Source: Candidatus Omnitrophica bacterium UBA1443
GTDB taxonomy: Bacteria > Omnitrophota > Omnitrophia > Omnitrophales > Aquincolibacteriaceae
Direction of reading: 5' to 3'
NCBI GenBank assembly: GCA_002329545.1
Contig: DCTJ01000010.1
Span: forward strand, 5,221 to 26,458
Length of the DNA stretch: 21,238 bases
The notes beneath the pieces are model-generated. The model was not told where the DNA came from, made no database searches, and saw only the letters and a list, made by a program, of their open reading frames with translations. Shown here one piece after another: positions 1-8,851 of the stretch. Position 1 is the stretch's first letter; the number at the start of each line of letters is the position of its first letter. The position numbers were made by a program, and so were the translations under genes.

Positions 1-143
1 GATTTTTTGATGAAGAGAGGCTCGATGGAGGGATCAACCTTTAGGCGGGTGACCGCGATTCCCATGATAAGGAGACTCACGATCAGGGCGAGCAATATGG
101 GCCAGCGAAAACGATCTATGAATTCGGCTAATTTTCGAAACAT
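1..143 (-). CDS. RND/MMPL-family membrane exporter, N-terminal fragment
   Basis: Only the first 47 codons lie in the window; the gene continues past the left edge. It starts at ATG 143-141 with no strong Shine-Dalgarno site. The protein begins with a short basic/amphipathic stretch (MFRKLAEFIDRFRW), then one hydrophobic helix (about residues 14-32), then TRLKVDPSIEPLF. An N-terminal helix followed by an 'L-K-v-D-p-s-i-e-p-l-f' segment is the usual opening of RND-superfamily/MMPL permeases, where the helix leads into the first periplasmic porter domain. Such proteins use the proton motive force to export lipids, hopanoids or other hydrophobic cargo across the inner membrane. The cargo cannot be told from this fragment, and the family call rests on a short stretch. 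Confidence 0.55.
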   Translation of the reverse strand, partial: MFRKLAEFIDRFRWPILLALIVSLLIMGIAVTRLKVDPSIEPLFIKK

Positions 144-254
144 GATGTTATTTTATCACAACGATTAACTCGCCACTCACGGCGTTTTTAGAAATCCTTT
201 TCAGAAATCCATCCCCATATCAGAAAAGGCAAGCATGACTTCATAAAACTTTTG

Positions 255-476
255 TCATTCATGGATATTGATCCATTTGCGTTTCGAAGACATGCCGGCG
301 ACTATCGCGATCCGACTGAGGGGAACATGAAAATGCTCCGCCAAAGCCCTCAGCACCGCCTCGTTTGCTTTCCCCTCTTTCGGCGGAGCCTTGACGTGGA
401 CTCGAAATTCACCGGGCGAAACTTCTTCAACCCGCGGATGTTTCGAGTTCGCTTTAACCATCACCAAAATTTTCAT
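255..476 (-). CDS. DUF167 / YggU-family small protein
   Basis: A 73-residue protein, close to the usual length of the YggU/DUF167 (UPF0235) family. The family signature is clear: an N-terminal beta strand ending in VKANSKHPRVEE, then 'GEFRVHVKAPPKEGKANEAVLRALAEHF', best cited here as the conserved core VKAPPKEGKANEAV at about residues 27-40, and a closing K-x-W motif. ATG 476-474 is preceded by AAAGGAG about 7 nt upstream, which fixes the start. The biochemical role of this family is not established. It ends about 110 bp before the exporter gene on the same strand, so the two may be co-transcribed. Confidence 0.88.
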   Translation of the reverse strand: MKILVMVKANSKHPRVEEVSPGEFRVHVKAPPKEGKANEAVLRALAEHFHVPLSRIAIVAGMSSKRKWINIHE

Positions 477-527
477 CGCCGCTCCTTTGACACGTGAAAG
501 CAGGAATCAGTTCGGAGAAAAATTCAC

Positions 528-557
528 TTAAGACCCCGACTTTTTCTATGCTATGAT
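528..557 (+). promoter_or_regulatory. possible sigma-70 promoter for the plus-strand Cys-pair protein
   Basis: TTAAGA (528-533) and TATGAT (552-557) are separated by 18 bp. They match 4 of 6 bases of the -35 consensus and 5 of 6 of the -10 consensus. The element lies about 25 bp upstream of the GTG start at 582. It is the only plus-strand gene here and faces away from its left neighbour, so it needs its own promoter. Prediction by eye only. Confidence 0.4.
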
Positions 558-581
558 CCCTTGAGAAAGGGGAGGTTTCCG

Positions 582-1034
582 GTGAAAATCAAAATTCTTT
601 TCGTGCTCGCCATTTTGGGCGCCATCGCCGCTTTGGGAATAGTCCTTAATTCCGGCAAGAAAATCCAGGCGGACCCCAAAACATCTCCTTCTTACATTGA
701 GCTTTCTTTCAGCTTACCCGCGGGATACCAATTCACCCAGAGTTCTCCCTACCAACTCAGTTGCGAAAGCGAAAATCCCGACATCGTAAAACTAAGTCGA
801 CACTGCGGAGAAAATTTTAGCCCACTCCACCCACCTTACCCAATCGCCTTCCGGGGAAACCCTGGAGAAACCAACGTTAAGCTGACCGGAGTTTTTTATT
901 ATTGCCACCAGGAAACCCAAATGTGTTTTTATGACACCTTTGAAACAAGTTTCCCCGTCGTGGTAAAGAACCACTCCCCCTCCGTCATTTCCAGAACATG
1001 GGACATCCAACCTAAAAGGATTTCGGAGCCATAG
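582..1034 (+). CDS. membrane-anchored or secreted Cys-pair protein, DsbD-N/NHL-tail-like
   Basis: The start is GTG 582, chosen because GGGGAGG (569-575) sits 6 nt upstream; a TTG start at 561 would include that site in the coding region. The 150-residue product opens with a hydrophobic helix (about residues 5-23), a signal anchor or signal peptide, followed by an exported domain. Cysteines are at 61, 75, 108 and 115. The stretch VFYYCHQETQMCFYDTF followed by a beta strand ending in FPVVV resembles the C-terminal beta domain found after NHL repeats and the N-terminal domain of DsbD-type proteins, where a 'YYC...xC' pair precedes 'vPv'. A periplasmic thiol or redox-linked role is inference. No enzymatic domain is fused to it. 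It ends in TAG and converges on rfbC. Confidence 0.6.
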   Translation: MKIKILFVLAILGAIAALGIVLNSGKKIQADPKTSPSYIELSFSLPAGYQFTQSSPYQLSCESENPDIVKLSRHCGENFSPLHPPYPIAFRGNPGETNVKLTGVFYYCHQETQMCFYDTFETSFPVVVKNHSPSVISRTWDIQPKRISEP

Positions 1035-1052
1035 CCGCGCCACGTTTAATTT

Positions 1053-1607
1053 TTAGCTTTTAGCCATCCGACCAAAGTTTTTCAATGTGGGATAATGACA
1101 ATCTTTTTCAGAGAGAATGAAGTCGCAGTCCAGCCGCGGCCACGCGATAGAAATCTCTGGATCATTCCAGATAATCCCCCGCTCATGTTCGGGCGAATAA
1201 AACTCAGAGCATTTATAGAAAAACTCCGTCTCATCCTCAAGAACACAAAAACCATGCGCAAATCCTTTTGGGATATAAAGCATTTTCCGGTTCTCTCCCG
1301 ACAGGACGGTTCCAAAATATCGCGCGTAGGTTTTTGAACCTTGTCGAAGATCCACGGCTACGTCATAAACCGAACCTCGGACGACCCGAATGAGCTTGGC
1401 CTGGGCCTTCGGCTCAATCTGGAAGTGAAGACCGCGAAGCACGCCTCTCGCGGAAACACTGTTATTATCCTGCACAAAATCATCCGGGATACCATTCTGA
1501 CGAAAAAAATCCTTCCGGTAACTCTCAAAAAAACAACCTCTCGGGTCAGGAAAAATCCTGGACTCAATTACAACGACGCCCTCAATTTCTGTTTGAATAA
1601 AATTCAT
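1053..1607 (-). CDS. rfbC: dTDP-4-dehydrorhamnose 3,5-epimerase
   Basis: This cupin-fold enzyme epimerises C3 and C5 of dTDP-4-keto-6-deoxyglucose, the third step of dTDP-L-rhamnose synthesis for surface polysaccharide. The 184-residue length is normal. Conserved blocks are visible: FPDPRGCFFESY (19-30), VQDNNSVSARGVLRGLHFQ with the catalytic-base His61, the Tyr131 region FYKCSEFY, YIPKGFAHGF (111-120) and WNDPEISIAWP. The start ATG 1607 is preceded by GAGGAG. No rfbA, rfbB or rfbD lies beside it, so it stands apart from a complete rhamnose operon in this window. It lies 64 bp downstream of a response regulator on the same strand and may be the tail of that transcript. Confidence 0.96.
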   Translation of the reverse strand: MNFIQTEIEGVVVIESRIFPDPRGCFFESYRKDFFRQNGIPDDFVQDNNSVSARGVLRGLHFQIEPKAQAKLIRVVRGSVYDVAVDLRQGSKTYARYFGTVLSGENRKMLYIPKGFAHGFCVLEDETEFFYKCSEFYSPEHERGIIWNDPEISIAWPRLDCDFILSEKDCHYPTLKNFGRMAKS

Positions 1608-1671
1608 TTAAACTCCTCGAATTCCTGACCCTGAACGAAACTCACGTCCTCAGCGGATTATAGCATCATCC

Positions 1672-2037
1672 TCAGGCTGTCAGCCGATCGATCTCTTCCA
1701 AAATCCTGACAAGGTCAAAAGGTTTTTGCAAAAAAGAATCACAACCCATCGCCTCCGCCTCATCCATCAGATTTTGATCTACATACCCCGTCACCATCAC
1801 AGCCTTGGTTCCGGGACTCCCCTGTTTCGCCGCCTTGAGCACTTCAATTCCCGAAGCGTCAGGCAGTTTGACATCGATAAACACAACATCCGGAACCATG
1901 GATTCCATCCGTTGAATTCCCTGTTTTGCGGTGTCCGCGGTAGCCACCTCAAAACCCTCTTCCGCGAGAAAACTCCGGATTTCTTCAACAATCCCCGCTT
2001 CATCGTCCACAATCAGAATTTTTTTTATGTTCGCCAT
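1672..2037 (-). CDS. single-domain response regulator (CheY-like receiver)
   Basis: A 121-residue stand-alone receiver domain with all the usual residues: the acidic pair D11/D12, the phospho-acceptor D55 (in VVFIDVKLP), T83 and K105 (in LQKPF). There is no DNA-binding or enzymatic output domain. Such proteins act by binding a partner or as phosphorelay intermediates. It follows two sensor histidine kinases on the same strand, 110 bp after the nearer one, which makes it the likely phospho-acceptor of one or both. The start ATG 2037 has only a weak GGG-containing ribosome site. Confidence 0.95.
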   Translation of the reverse strand: MANIKKILIVDDEAGIVEEIRSFLAEEGFEVATADTAKQGIQRMESMVPDVVFIDVKLPDASGIEVLKAAKQGSPGTKAVMVTGYVDQNLMDEAEAMGCDSFLQKPFDLVRILEEIDRLTA

Positions 2038-2147
2038 ATTAACCCGCTTGAATATTTTACCAACATGTTTCTTTTAAAAAACATACGCCGACAGCCCCGT
2101 CACCGTGAACAGAGCCAGGCTCACGCGAAAATAAAATTCTAGCCGTT

Positions 2148-3785
2148 TTATCCCGCGATTCCAGACGAAGAAATCTTTTTTGCCGTTTCCTCTCCTTGAT
2201 ACACCGGCAAGGTAAGTGTGAAGGTCGTCCCCCCTCCAACCTTCGACTTAACCGAAATCGTCCCGCCATGCAGTTCGATAATGTATTTGCACATGTAAAG
2301 GCCCAGCCCGGATCCCTTCCCGGAAGGTTTGGTCGTAAACCCGTAGTTAAAAATCTTTTTCCTGACTTCTTCGGTCATACCGCTTCCGTTATCCGCGAAG
2401 TGAACTGCCACCATGTCCTGATCCCCGGGGAGCCGTTCCGCCCAAACCATGATCTTGCGATGACGCTTGCCCGCCATCGCGTGATAAGCGTTAATAAACA
2501 TGTTAAGAAAAACTTCCTGCAACCGCTCAAGATCGCCGCGGATCAGCGGGATGTTCCCCGGCACGTTAAAATCAACTTCCGTCCCCGACAAATTATCAAG
2601 ATAAGTCTGAAATTGCACCAGGGGAAGCGTTTCTTCGAGGATCAGCTTGAGCGAGAGCGGCTCAAATTTTCCTTTCTCGGACCTTTTGAGAAGTCCCGTG
2701 AGCGTATTGACAACCGCCTTGATCCGCTCAATGTTTTTTTCCATCTTGTCAAAAACATCCATGATCTCGGCCACCCGGATTTCCGGATCCTTCCGGTACT
2801 TTAAAATCGCCCGCGACACGTTCATCGAAAGAATCGTGAGAGGATTATTCACCTCGTGTCCAACCGACGCGGCAAGCCGTCCCAGGGTCGCCATCTTCTG
2901 CTCGTGAATAAGCTGGGCGTGGGCGTCATGAAGTTGCTTGTTGGCGCCCTCCGCTTCGCTTAAGACCTTCTCAAGGAACCCTCGGGATTGCTCAAGCTGT
3001 TGATTGATTTTTTCAAGTTCCGTCGACCGGTGTTTTGATTCGTCATAAAGCCGCGCGTTTTCAATCGCGGGCGCCGATTCCTGGGCAAGATCATAAATCA
3101 GTTTCAGGTCCTCTTTCCTGTAACCTCCGCCGGATTTTTTCTCACCGAGAAACAAAACGCCTTTCAGTTCCTTCCCCAGGAAACTTGGGACACAACAAAC
3201 CGCCCGCAGAGATTCCATTCTGTCCTGAATGATTTCATAATCGGGCCGCATTCCCCCTGCCGCTCGGCCACCGTCGCCAGTGTCTGTTTTTTGCCATATC
3301 TTTGAAATATCAACGGCCTGTTTCCGCGTCGCCAGATACTGAAGGAATGAGTCCTCCGCGCTCAATTCGAGAGAGAGAAACTGCTTATCGTACCCTCGCT
3401 GACACACAAGATAAAAATCAGGGCCTCGAACGCCCCGAATCAGAATCGCCGCGTTCTTGACCCGCATTTTCATGGTAATAAAATGGAGAATCAATCCGGT
3501 AAGATGGTTCAGCGATTCAATGCTGGACATTCCCCGTGACGCGTCTTTCAGAAGCTTTTGATAATCCCCTTCGTCGGAAAACAGATATCGGTCCATCACA
3601 TAACCAAGAAATTTCCGAACAGGAACATAAAGCGAAAGAACGACCCCAACGCTCAAAATACTGTTCACGATTGCTCCGGCAAATCCCCACCGTCCGGTCA
3701 CCCTCTGAACTAAAATTGCCACCAACACCGATACCGCGGCCAAAATCACAAAGAGAGAAACAGACACTGTTATTTTTTTAACCAT
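2148..3785 (-). CDS. membrane sensor histidine kinase with GAF domain
   Basis: About 545 residues. In order: two hydrophobic helices near the N-terminus (about residues 5-60 of the longest frame), a linker with RYLFSDEGDYQKLL, a GAF-like domain (about 95-250), a coiled coil (250-300), a dimerisation/phospho-acceptor domain with the H box SVGHEVNNPL (His at about 314), and an HATPase domain with an N box (NMFINAYHAM), G1 box DNGSGM and G2 box GSGLGL. The H box of the form HE(V/I)NNPL is typical of the HisKA group. I start at ATG 3785, preceded by GGTGGA; a GTG 12 nt upstream is also possible. The linker after the membrane part resembles that of PrsK-type (PEP-CTERM-associated) kinases. It sits between another kinase and a response regulator. 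Confidence 0.93.
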   Translation of the reverse strand: MVKKITVSVSLFVILAAVSVLVAILVQRVTGRWGFAGAIVNSILSVGVVLSLYVPVRKFLGYVMDRYLFSDEGDYQKLLKDASRGMSSIESLNHLTGLILHFITMKMRVKNAAILIRGVRGPDFYLVCQRGYDKQFLSLELSAEDSFLQYLATRKQAVDISKIWQKTDTGDGGRAAGGMRPDYEIIQDRMESLRAVCCVPSFLGKELKGVLFLGEKKSGGGYRKEDLKLIYDLAQESAPAIENARLYDESKHRSTELEKINQQLEQSRGFLEKVLSEAEGANKQLHDAHAQLIHEQKMATLGRLAASVGHEVNNPLTILSMNVSRAILKYRKDPEIRVAEIMDVFDKMEKNIERIKAVVNTLTGLLKRSEKGKFEPLSLKLILEETLPLVQFQTYLDNLSGTEVDFNVPGNIPLIRGDLERLQEVFLNMFINAYHAMAGKRHRKIMVWAERLPGDQDMVAVHFADNGSGMTEEVRKKIFNYGFTTKPSGKGSGLGLYMCKYIIELHGGTISVKSKVGGGTTFTLTLPVYQGEETAKKISSSGIAG

Positions 3786-3961
3786 AACATCCACCACAAA
3801 ACATCAGAAGGTTCGACACCGCCGACTTTGTTTTCAATACTAAAAAAATCAGCTCCGGATCGTTTCACCTCAAATGACAACCGGAAGCCACCGCATCAAA
3901 ACGTATTTCCCTTTGCCTTTGTATCGGATTTCTCCCGCGCAACTGTAACGCTTCAGACTTA

Positions 3962-6148
3962 TCACACGGGAAATTCAATCGTAAACGTCGCGCCCTGTCC
4001 CGTCTCCGAAGCAACCCGGATCGTGGCGCCGTGGCGCTTGAGAATACCAAAACTGACAGAAAGCCCAAGCCCCGTACCTTCCCCGACATCCTTGGTCGTA
4101 AAAAATGGATCGAAGATTTTTTTCTGATTTTCCGGAGAAATTCCGGGACCGTTGTCGCTAACACAAAGCTCAACCCCTTTTGGGGTACGGCGGGTTTCGA
4201 TCACAATCCGCCCTTTGACCTTGGCCAACCGGATAGAATCCTTGGCGTTTACAAGGAGATTGGTGAGTACCTGCTCGATCTCGCCCGCGTTGCCTTTCAC
4301 GGTGGGTGTTCCCTCATCCAGCCGCGTCAGGACTTCGATATTTTCCTGATGAAACTGATAGCCCAGCAAGGCCACCGTCCCTTTTACCACATCGACAAGA
4401 CTCACGTCCTTATGCGGCATTTCTTCTGTGGTCTTCCGTGCATATTTCATGAGCTTCTGGATAATTCCCTGGCATCGTTTCGCGCCTTCCTCGATCAAGG
4501 AAATCGATTCGAGATCCTCTTCATTAGCGCTCATCCGGAGAATTTGGGCATTGGTGAGCACGGCCGTAAGAGGATTGTTGATTTCATGCGCCACCCCCCC
4601 TGCCAGCGTCCCAAGCGTCGCGAGTTTCTCCGCCTGGACAAGCTGTTCCTGCGCCTTGGCGAGTTCCCGCGTCCTGCGTTCCACCCGTTCCTCCAGCGCT
4701 TGGTTCCAAAGCTGAAGTTCATCCGAAAGTTTCCGGATATCTTCATAGCGCATCGAGTTTGAGAAAGCGATCGTGGCCGGCACCTTTAACCGATCAAGAA
4801 AACGGATTTCATTAAAACTGTAACGCCGCAAATTGCTTTTTTTGCCAAGGCTCGCGAACCCGATCAAACGACCGCCCAGGATAAAAGGAAGGATCACCTC
4901 GGCCTGTGTCGACAAAAAAAGACGTTCCATCTCTACCTTAAAAACTTCAACCGAAGGATCGCTGACCGCCAGTTCCCCCACCACGGCCGAATCCGTTTCG
5001 GTCAGCCATTGAAGAAAAGAACTTTCCAGCGACACTGGCCGCAGGTTTCGGATTCCCTTCGCGATCGCGGGAACCATCTTTCCGGTCGTTTCGTCACGGA
5101 GATAAACTGAAAGACGGCGGACAAAAAGCTCGCGGCGCAGGAGCCGGGAAAAACTCTGGAGAAGATCCCGTAAGTTTTTGAGGTGTACCAGCTCTCCGGA
5201 AAACCGGTCGAGCACCGCCATCAGGTTCGTGTGCTTGCGTTGAAACAGTTTGTCGAGCCGTGGCTGAACGGACCGGTAGTAAAAATAAAAAATAAAAAGG
5301 ACCGTCAGAAAATAAACCCCCGCGGCTAGCGGCGACAAATCCCTCATCATCGGCTGAGCCGTGTAAATAATCCCTCCGAACGGCAAGATCGCAACAGCAC
5401 TCGTCACAAACCACATAAATGTTTTGTGAATCACCGTTTCGATATCCATGAGGCGGTAACGAATAACACAATATCCCATAATGGTTGTAAAAAGAAACAT
5501 CGGCAGGAAGGCGACGGGAAATACCGGGATTCCGTAATTGGGCAGATATTCAACTGATCCAAAAAACGCGATTACAAACGCGAGGAACATCAGCTTCATG
5601 TTTTTCTTGAGAAGGGTCGTCGTGGCCTCCCGGTAAATCCGGATAAAATTGAGGAACGACAGGATCATGACCGTGTAGAACCACACAATAAATACCAGTT
5701 CCAGCGCTCCAGCCTTCGGGAAATAGCCGGCGCGGTAGTGATACATCCCCGAAACAATATGCGGCGAAGACACGCAGACCGCGTAGAAAACGGCCGCCGT
5801 CAGATAATGGCACCAGATCCATTTCAGCTTCCGCCTCAAAAGATCAGGATTCCATGTCGTGCTAAAAAAATAAACGGCCGGCGTGATAAAAATAATTCCG
5901 AACCAGGTGTACCAGCGTGAAAACGTAATCGCCATGGCCTCATCCCTCATCGAACAGGCCACGCCTACTCCCGTAAGCCAGATTCCCGCCGTCACCGTCG
6001 TGACCGTATACGCAATGTGGGTTATTGTTTTTTTACCCTGAAAAAAAACGAAAAGGCCTTCAAACGAAATCAGGACGCCGACGATGAAATGCGGCATCGC
6101 GTAGCCGTTCAGATAATAATTCTGGGGATTAAAAATAGAGTTCATCAT
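3962..6148 (-). CDS. multi-TM sensor histidine kinase with GAF domain
   Basis: About 728 residues. The N-terminal ~300 residues hold about seven to eight hydrophobic helices, as in kinases with a 7TM-type sensor region. Then come a GAF-like domain (about 315-465), a coiled coil rich in E/R/L (470-508), an H box GVAHEINNPL with His521, an N box (LTNLLVNAKDS), G1 box DNGPGI (665-670) and G2 box GTGLGL (691-696), ending FTIEFPV. The start is one of two adjacent ATGs (6148 or 6145). Either overlaps the end of the upstream SDR-acyltransferase gene by about 15-20 nt, so the kinase is translationally linked to it. The signal is unknown; a membrane-embedded sensor fits a lipid or membrane-state cue, which is inference. 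Confidence 0.93.
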   Translation of the reverse strand: MMNSIFNPQNYYLNGYAMPHFIVGVLISFEGLFVFFQGKKTITHIAYTVTTVTAGIWLTGVGVACSMRDEAMAITFSRWYTWFGIIFITPAVYFFSTTWNPDLLRRKLKWIWCHYLTAAVFYAVCVSSPHIVSGMYHYRAGYFPKAGALELVFIVWFYTVMILSFLNFIRIYREATTTLLKKNMKLMFLAFVIAFFGSVEYLPNYGIPVFPVAFLPMFLFTTIMGYCVIRYRLMDIETVIHKTFMWFVTSAVAILPFGGIIYTAQPMMRDLSPLAAGVYFLTVLFIFYFYYRSVQPRLDKLFQRKHTNLMAVLDRFSGELVHLKNLRDLLQSFSRLLRRELFVRRLSVYLRDETTGKMVPAIAKGIRNLRPVSLESSFLQWLTETDSAVVGELAVSDPSVEVFKVEMERLFLSTQAEVILPFILGGRLIGFASLGKKSNLRRYSFNEIRFLDRLKVPATIAFSNSMRYEDIRKLSDELQLWNQALEERVERRTRELAKAQEQLVQAEKLATLGTLAGGVAHEINNPLTAVLTNAQILRMSANEEDLESISLIEEGAKRCQGIIQKLMKYARKTTEEMPHKDVSLVDVVKGTVALLGYQFHQENIEVLTRLDEGTPTVKGNAGEIEQVLTNLLVNAKDSIRLAKVKGRIVIETRRTPKGVELCVSDNGPGISPENQKKIFDPFFTTKDVGEGTGLGLSVSFGILKRHGATIRVASETGQGATFTIEFPV

Positions 6149-8783
6149 GCTGAATCGCCCTTTGCATAATATCACGGAGGACATCCATGTACCCCCGGAT
6201 CTTTTCTTTCGGCCCCTTCATGCTGACCACCCCAACCTTCCCCCCTCCAGCGGAAGGCAGGGAAAAATTGCTGAAAGCGATAAACCCGTCCGTGTGGACA
6301 TCGCTCGCCGGCGCGACAAAAAAGTCCGCTTTTTTGATAATTGTGATACCGAGCGTTCCCGTAAATTCCTGGAGCGGACGCATTAAACACTTGGACGTCA
6401 CCGCGTAAAACGCCGGAGGAACCACCGTATAGGATTCAAGAAGCCGGTAACTTTCGCTCCGCCTTTTCCGGGTCGCAAAAAGCTGGCGGTTAAATTCCTG
6501 CTGAAACGCGAAAAACCCGCGGTCAGAACGATGTTTATCAAGATAAATGGACGGCCGGATAAAGATGAACCCGAGCGTCCTCTCCCTTTCAGGGGTCGCT
6601 CGCAAATCCACGGGAACGGCAAACTTGACGTCCTCGAATTCCCGGTATTGCGCCAGTTTCCAGATAAGCAGAGCCGCGGAAGAGATCACTTGTTTCGCGC
6701 GCCGCCCAAATCGTTTATTCAAATCATTCCGAACTTTGAGAAAAGGCTGAAAATCAAGAAATTGATAGGCGTGACAAATTTCATTTTTGCCGTCCAGAGA
6801 ACAAAGATCCGGGATCTTTCCTGGCCGGAAACCCGAAGACGGGAACAAAAAATCACCTCGAGTTCCCCATTGACGCTTGAGTTCATTCAAAATTTCCTGA
6901 GAAGGAACACCATCCATGGAAACATGGCTAAAGTGAAACCAGAGATCCGCCCCGTCAAAAGCGGGAGTGAATCGGCAAACAATGGCAAGCGTCCCGCAAC
7001 CGGGAAGCCGATATTGAGTAAAGAAAGGCACCCGAAAACGGTCCGATTCTCCTACAGAGTCCCTTTCCTGGGGAAGCACTTCAAAACAAATAAATGAAGC
7101 GCCCAAAATCCGTCGCCCATAATCTTCGGCGTCTTCCCTCCATGCGGCAGGGATCTGATCCCGGTGTCTTGAGAACCAGCGGCGCCACTTTTTTTTGATG
7201 ACCAGCGGTCTCTTTTTATCCGCAGTATCTTTTGTCTGGTTTAGAATCTCCATCAATCCCGCGAGGAGCAGTGCCTTCGTCTCCGCCGGCATCTCCTCGA
7301 AATCCCCACGCTCCGGATCCATCCACGGCTCCAGGCGCACCCAAAAACCTTTCTCATCAAACTCTGCCGCGACAAGATCCGCGAAAGTTCGCGGATACGA
7401 CCTCGCGCAAAACAAACTCCACCGGAGTCCCTGCCGAAACAGGGATTGTCCCCTTATAAATTTCGCCAGCCGTTCCATGGCATGACGCCGAGCGTTCTCA
7501 AAAGTTTTCTCATGAAATCCCTGAAAATCTGACCAGAGATCCAAATTGAAAGCCGCCAGGCCAAACTTGGCTTGCTCGGTTCGAAGATAACATTGCGCGA
7601 CACCACGCCAACCGTCCCTGGCGCGCCCCATGCCCAACTTCTTGAGCCACATAAGCATTTTCACAATCGCGTAAAAGAAGAGCGTCCCGGGATTAAGCTT
7701 GTCCGTGTAACCACTGAGGCCGAGCCTTCGCATCACTTTTGAGATGATGTTCGAACCGTTCGCGCGGATACGGAAAAATCCCCGCGCCTCGACATAGCCG
7801 TTTTTCCGGTACCAGTCCACCGCCTTCCGCAGAGTTTTTTCAAGGGGGGTGGGTTGATAACCCAGCTCACGAATCGCCTTGGAATTATCATAAAAACCCG
7901 TCGCCTTGCAAAACCGGACACCTTCTGTTGGCATCAGAGTTTTTTTTCGGAACACGTAATGAGAAAAAAGCTCATCCAGATAAGTCATCCCAAAAAGAAT
8001 TCCATAAGGAACTCGAAGTCGAGGCGCCCTGATCCCGGTAAGTTTTTCGAGTTTTTGAAAAATCTCCCGGAGCGTGACGGGCTCCGAAGAGGAAAGAATA
8101 TATCGTTCACCGCTCCGTCCGCGCTCAACCGCGGCCAGATGCGCTTGGGCCACATCATCCGCGTCAGCCAGCGTCCAACAAGTATCAAAATAGCAGGGAT
8201 AACTCCGGTTCAGAAATTTGACGATCACATCCCCCGTGGGAGTCGGTTTGTAGTCACGCTCCCCGACAACAATCGCGGGGTTCAGGATGACCGCGGGAAG
8301 ACCCATTCCGCAATATTTCAGCACTTCCTGCTCCGCCAGATACTTTGAACAAGCGTAGTGACTCGCTCCACGGAAATCAAAACCGGATGTCTCGTCCGTG
8401 GGGAGCCCGCCGGGTTTCGCGCTGAGGGCCGCAATGGTACTGGTGTGGATAAATTTTTTAACGCCATACTTGAGCGCCGCGGAAAGCATATGAGTGGTAC
8501 CGCCCACGTTTATCTTGTAGATAGCTCTCGGGTATTTGTTCCAGAACGGGAAAAACGCGTAAAGCGAAGCGAGGTTAAAAACGACCGAGCATCCCCGCAC
8601 GGCCTCTTCGACGGCCGGAAGATTCGTCACATCGCCGTTTACAACCTCGACATCAAGATGTTGCAGGAGAAAACTGTCTTTTTTCTGACGAACCAGCACG
8701 CGCACTTCATGACCGGCGGCAATCAAATGCCGCACTAGCGTGGAACCGATAAACCCCGTACCACCCGTAACCAGGACTTTCAT
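6129..8783 (-). CDS. fusion: extended SDR reductase/epimerase + HxxxDG acyltransferase
   Basis: An 884-residue two-enzyme fusion. Residues 1-330 form an extended short-chain dehydrogenase of the dihydroflavonol-reductase/sugar-epimerase type: Rossmann motif GGTGFIG (7-13), Ser115 in HTSTIAAL, and the YxxxK pair Tyr143/Lys147. Residues 335-560 match nothing I recognise and are rich in W and basic residues. Residues 560-884 look like the CoA-dependent acyltransferase fold (CAT/BAHD/condensation/WS-DGAT): HFSHVSMDG holds the catalytic-type HxxxDG at 620-625, and FAVPVDLRA with a following LGF (about 721-739) fits the family's second conserved block. I start at ATG 8783, where the Rossmann strand begins; a TTG at 8822 is possible and neither start has a good ribosome site. 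The gene lies 68 bp after the acyl-ACP reductase fusion and overlaps the next kinase. A joint role in forming an acylated or reduced lipid is inference. Confidence 0.85.
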   Translation of the reverse strand: MKVLVTGGTGFIGSTLVRHLIAAGHEVRVLVRQKKDSFLLQHLDVEVVNGDVTNLPAVEEAVRGCSVVFNLASLYAFFPFWNKYPRAIYKINVGGTTHMLSAALKYGVKKFIHTSTIAALSAKPGGLPTDETSGFDFRGASHYACSKYLAEQEVLKYCGMGLPAVILNPAIVVGERDYKPTPTGDVIVKFLNRSYPCYFDTCWTLADADDVAQAHLAAVERGRSGERYILSSSEPVTLREIFQKLEKLTGIRAPRLRVPYGILFGMTYLDELFSHYVFRKKTLMPTEGVRFCKATGFYDNSKAIRELGYQPTPLEKTLRKAVDWYRKNGYVEARGFFRIRANGSNIISKVMRRLGLSGYTDKLNPGTLFFYAIVKMLMWLKKLGMGRARDGWRGVAQCYLRTEQAKFGLAAFNLDLWSDFQGFHEKTFENARRHAMERLAKFIRGQSLFRQGLRWSLFCARSYPRTFADLVAAEFDEKGFWVRLEPWMDPERGDFEEMPAETKALLLAGLMEILNQTKDTADKKRPLVIKKKWRRWFSRHRDQIPAAWREDAEDYGRRILGASFICFEVLPQERDSVGESDRFRVPFFTQYRLPGCGTLAIVCRFTPAFDGADLWFHFSHVSMDGVPSQEILNELKRQWGTRGDFLFPSSGFRPGKIPDLCSLDGKNEICHAYQFLDFQPFLKVRNDLNKRFGRRAKQVISSAALLIWKLAQYREFEDVKFAVPVDLRATPERERTLGFIFIRPSIYLDKHRSDRGFFAFQQEFNRQLFATRKRRSESYRLLESYTVVPPAFYAVTSKCLMRPLQEFTGTLGITIIKKADFFVAPASDVHTDGFIAFSNFSLPSAGGGKVGVVSMKGPKEKIRGYMDVLRDIMQRAIQHDELYF

Positions 8784-8851
8784 TGTTTCAGGCGCCTGTC
8801 CGCTTTGTGTCCCTGAAGACAAGAAATGCGCGCATTGGGACTCCGCATTGT

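Noticed and set aside
2196..2804. Plus-strand open frame of 202 codons
   Set aside because: Antisense to the HATPase and HisKA parts of the second kinase; no ribosome site of note and no motif.
4031..4762. Long plus-strand open frame of 243 codons
   Set aside because: It is antisense to the multi-TM histidine kinase, whose H, N, G1 and G2 boxes are unmistakable. The plus-strand product shows no family motif.
6531..7097. Plus-strand open frame of 188 codons
   Set aside because: Antisense to the acyltransferase domain region, which carries the HxxxDG motif in the minus-strand frame.
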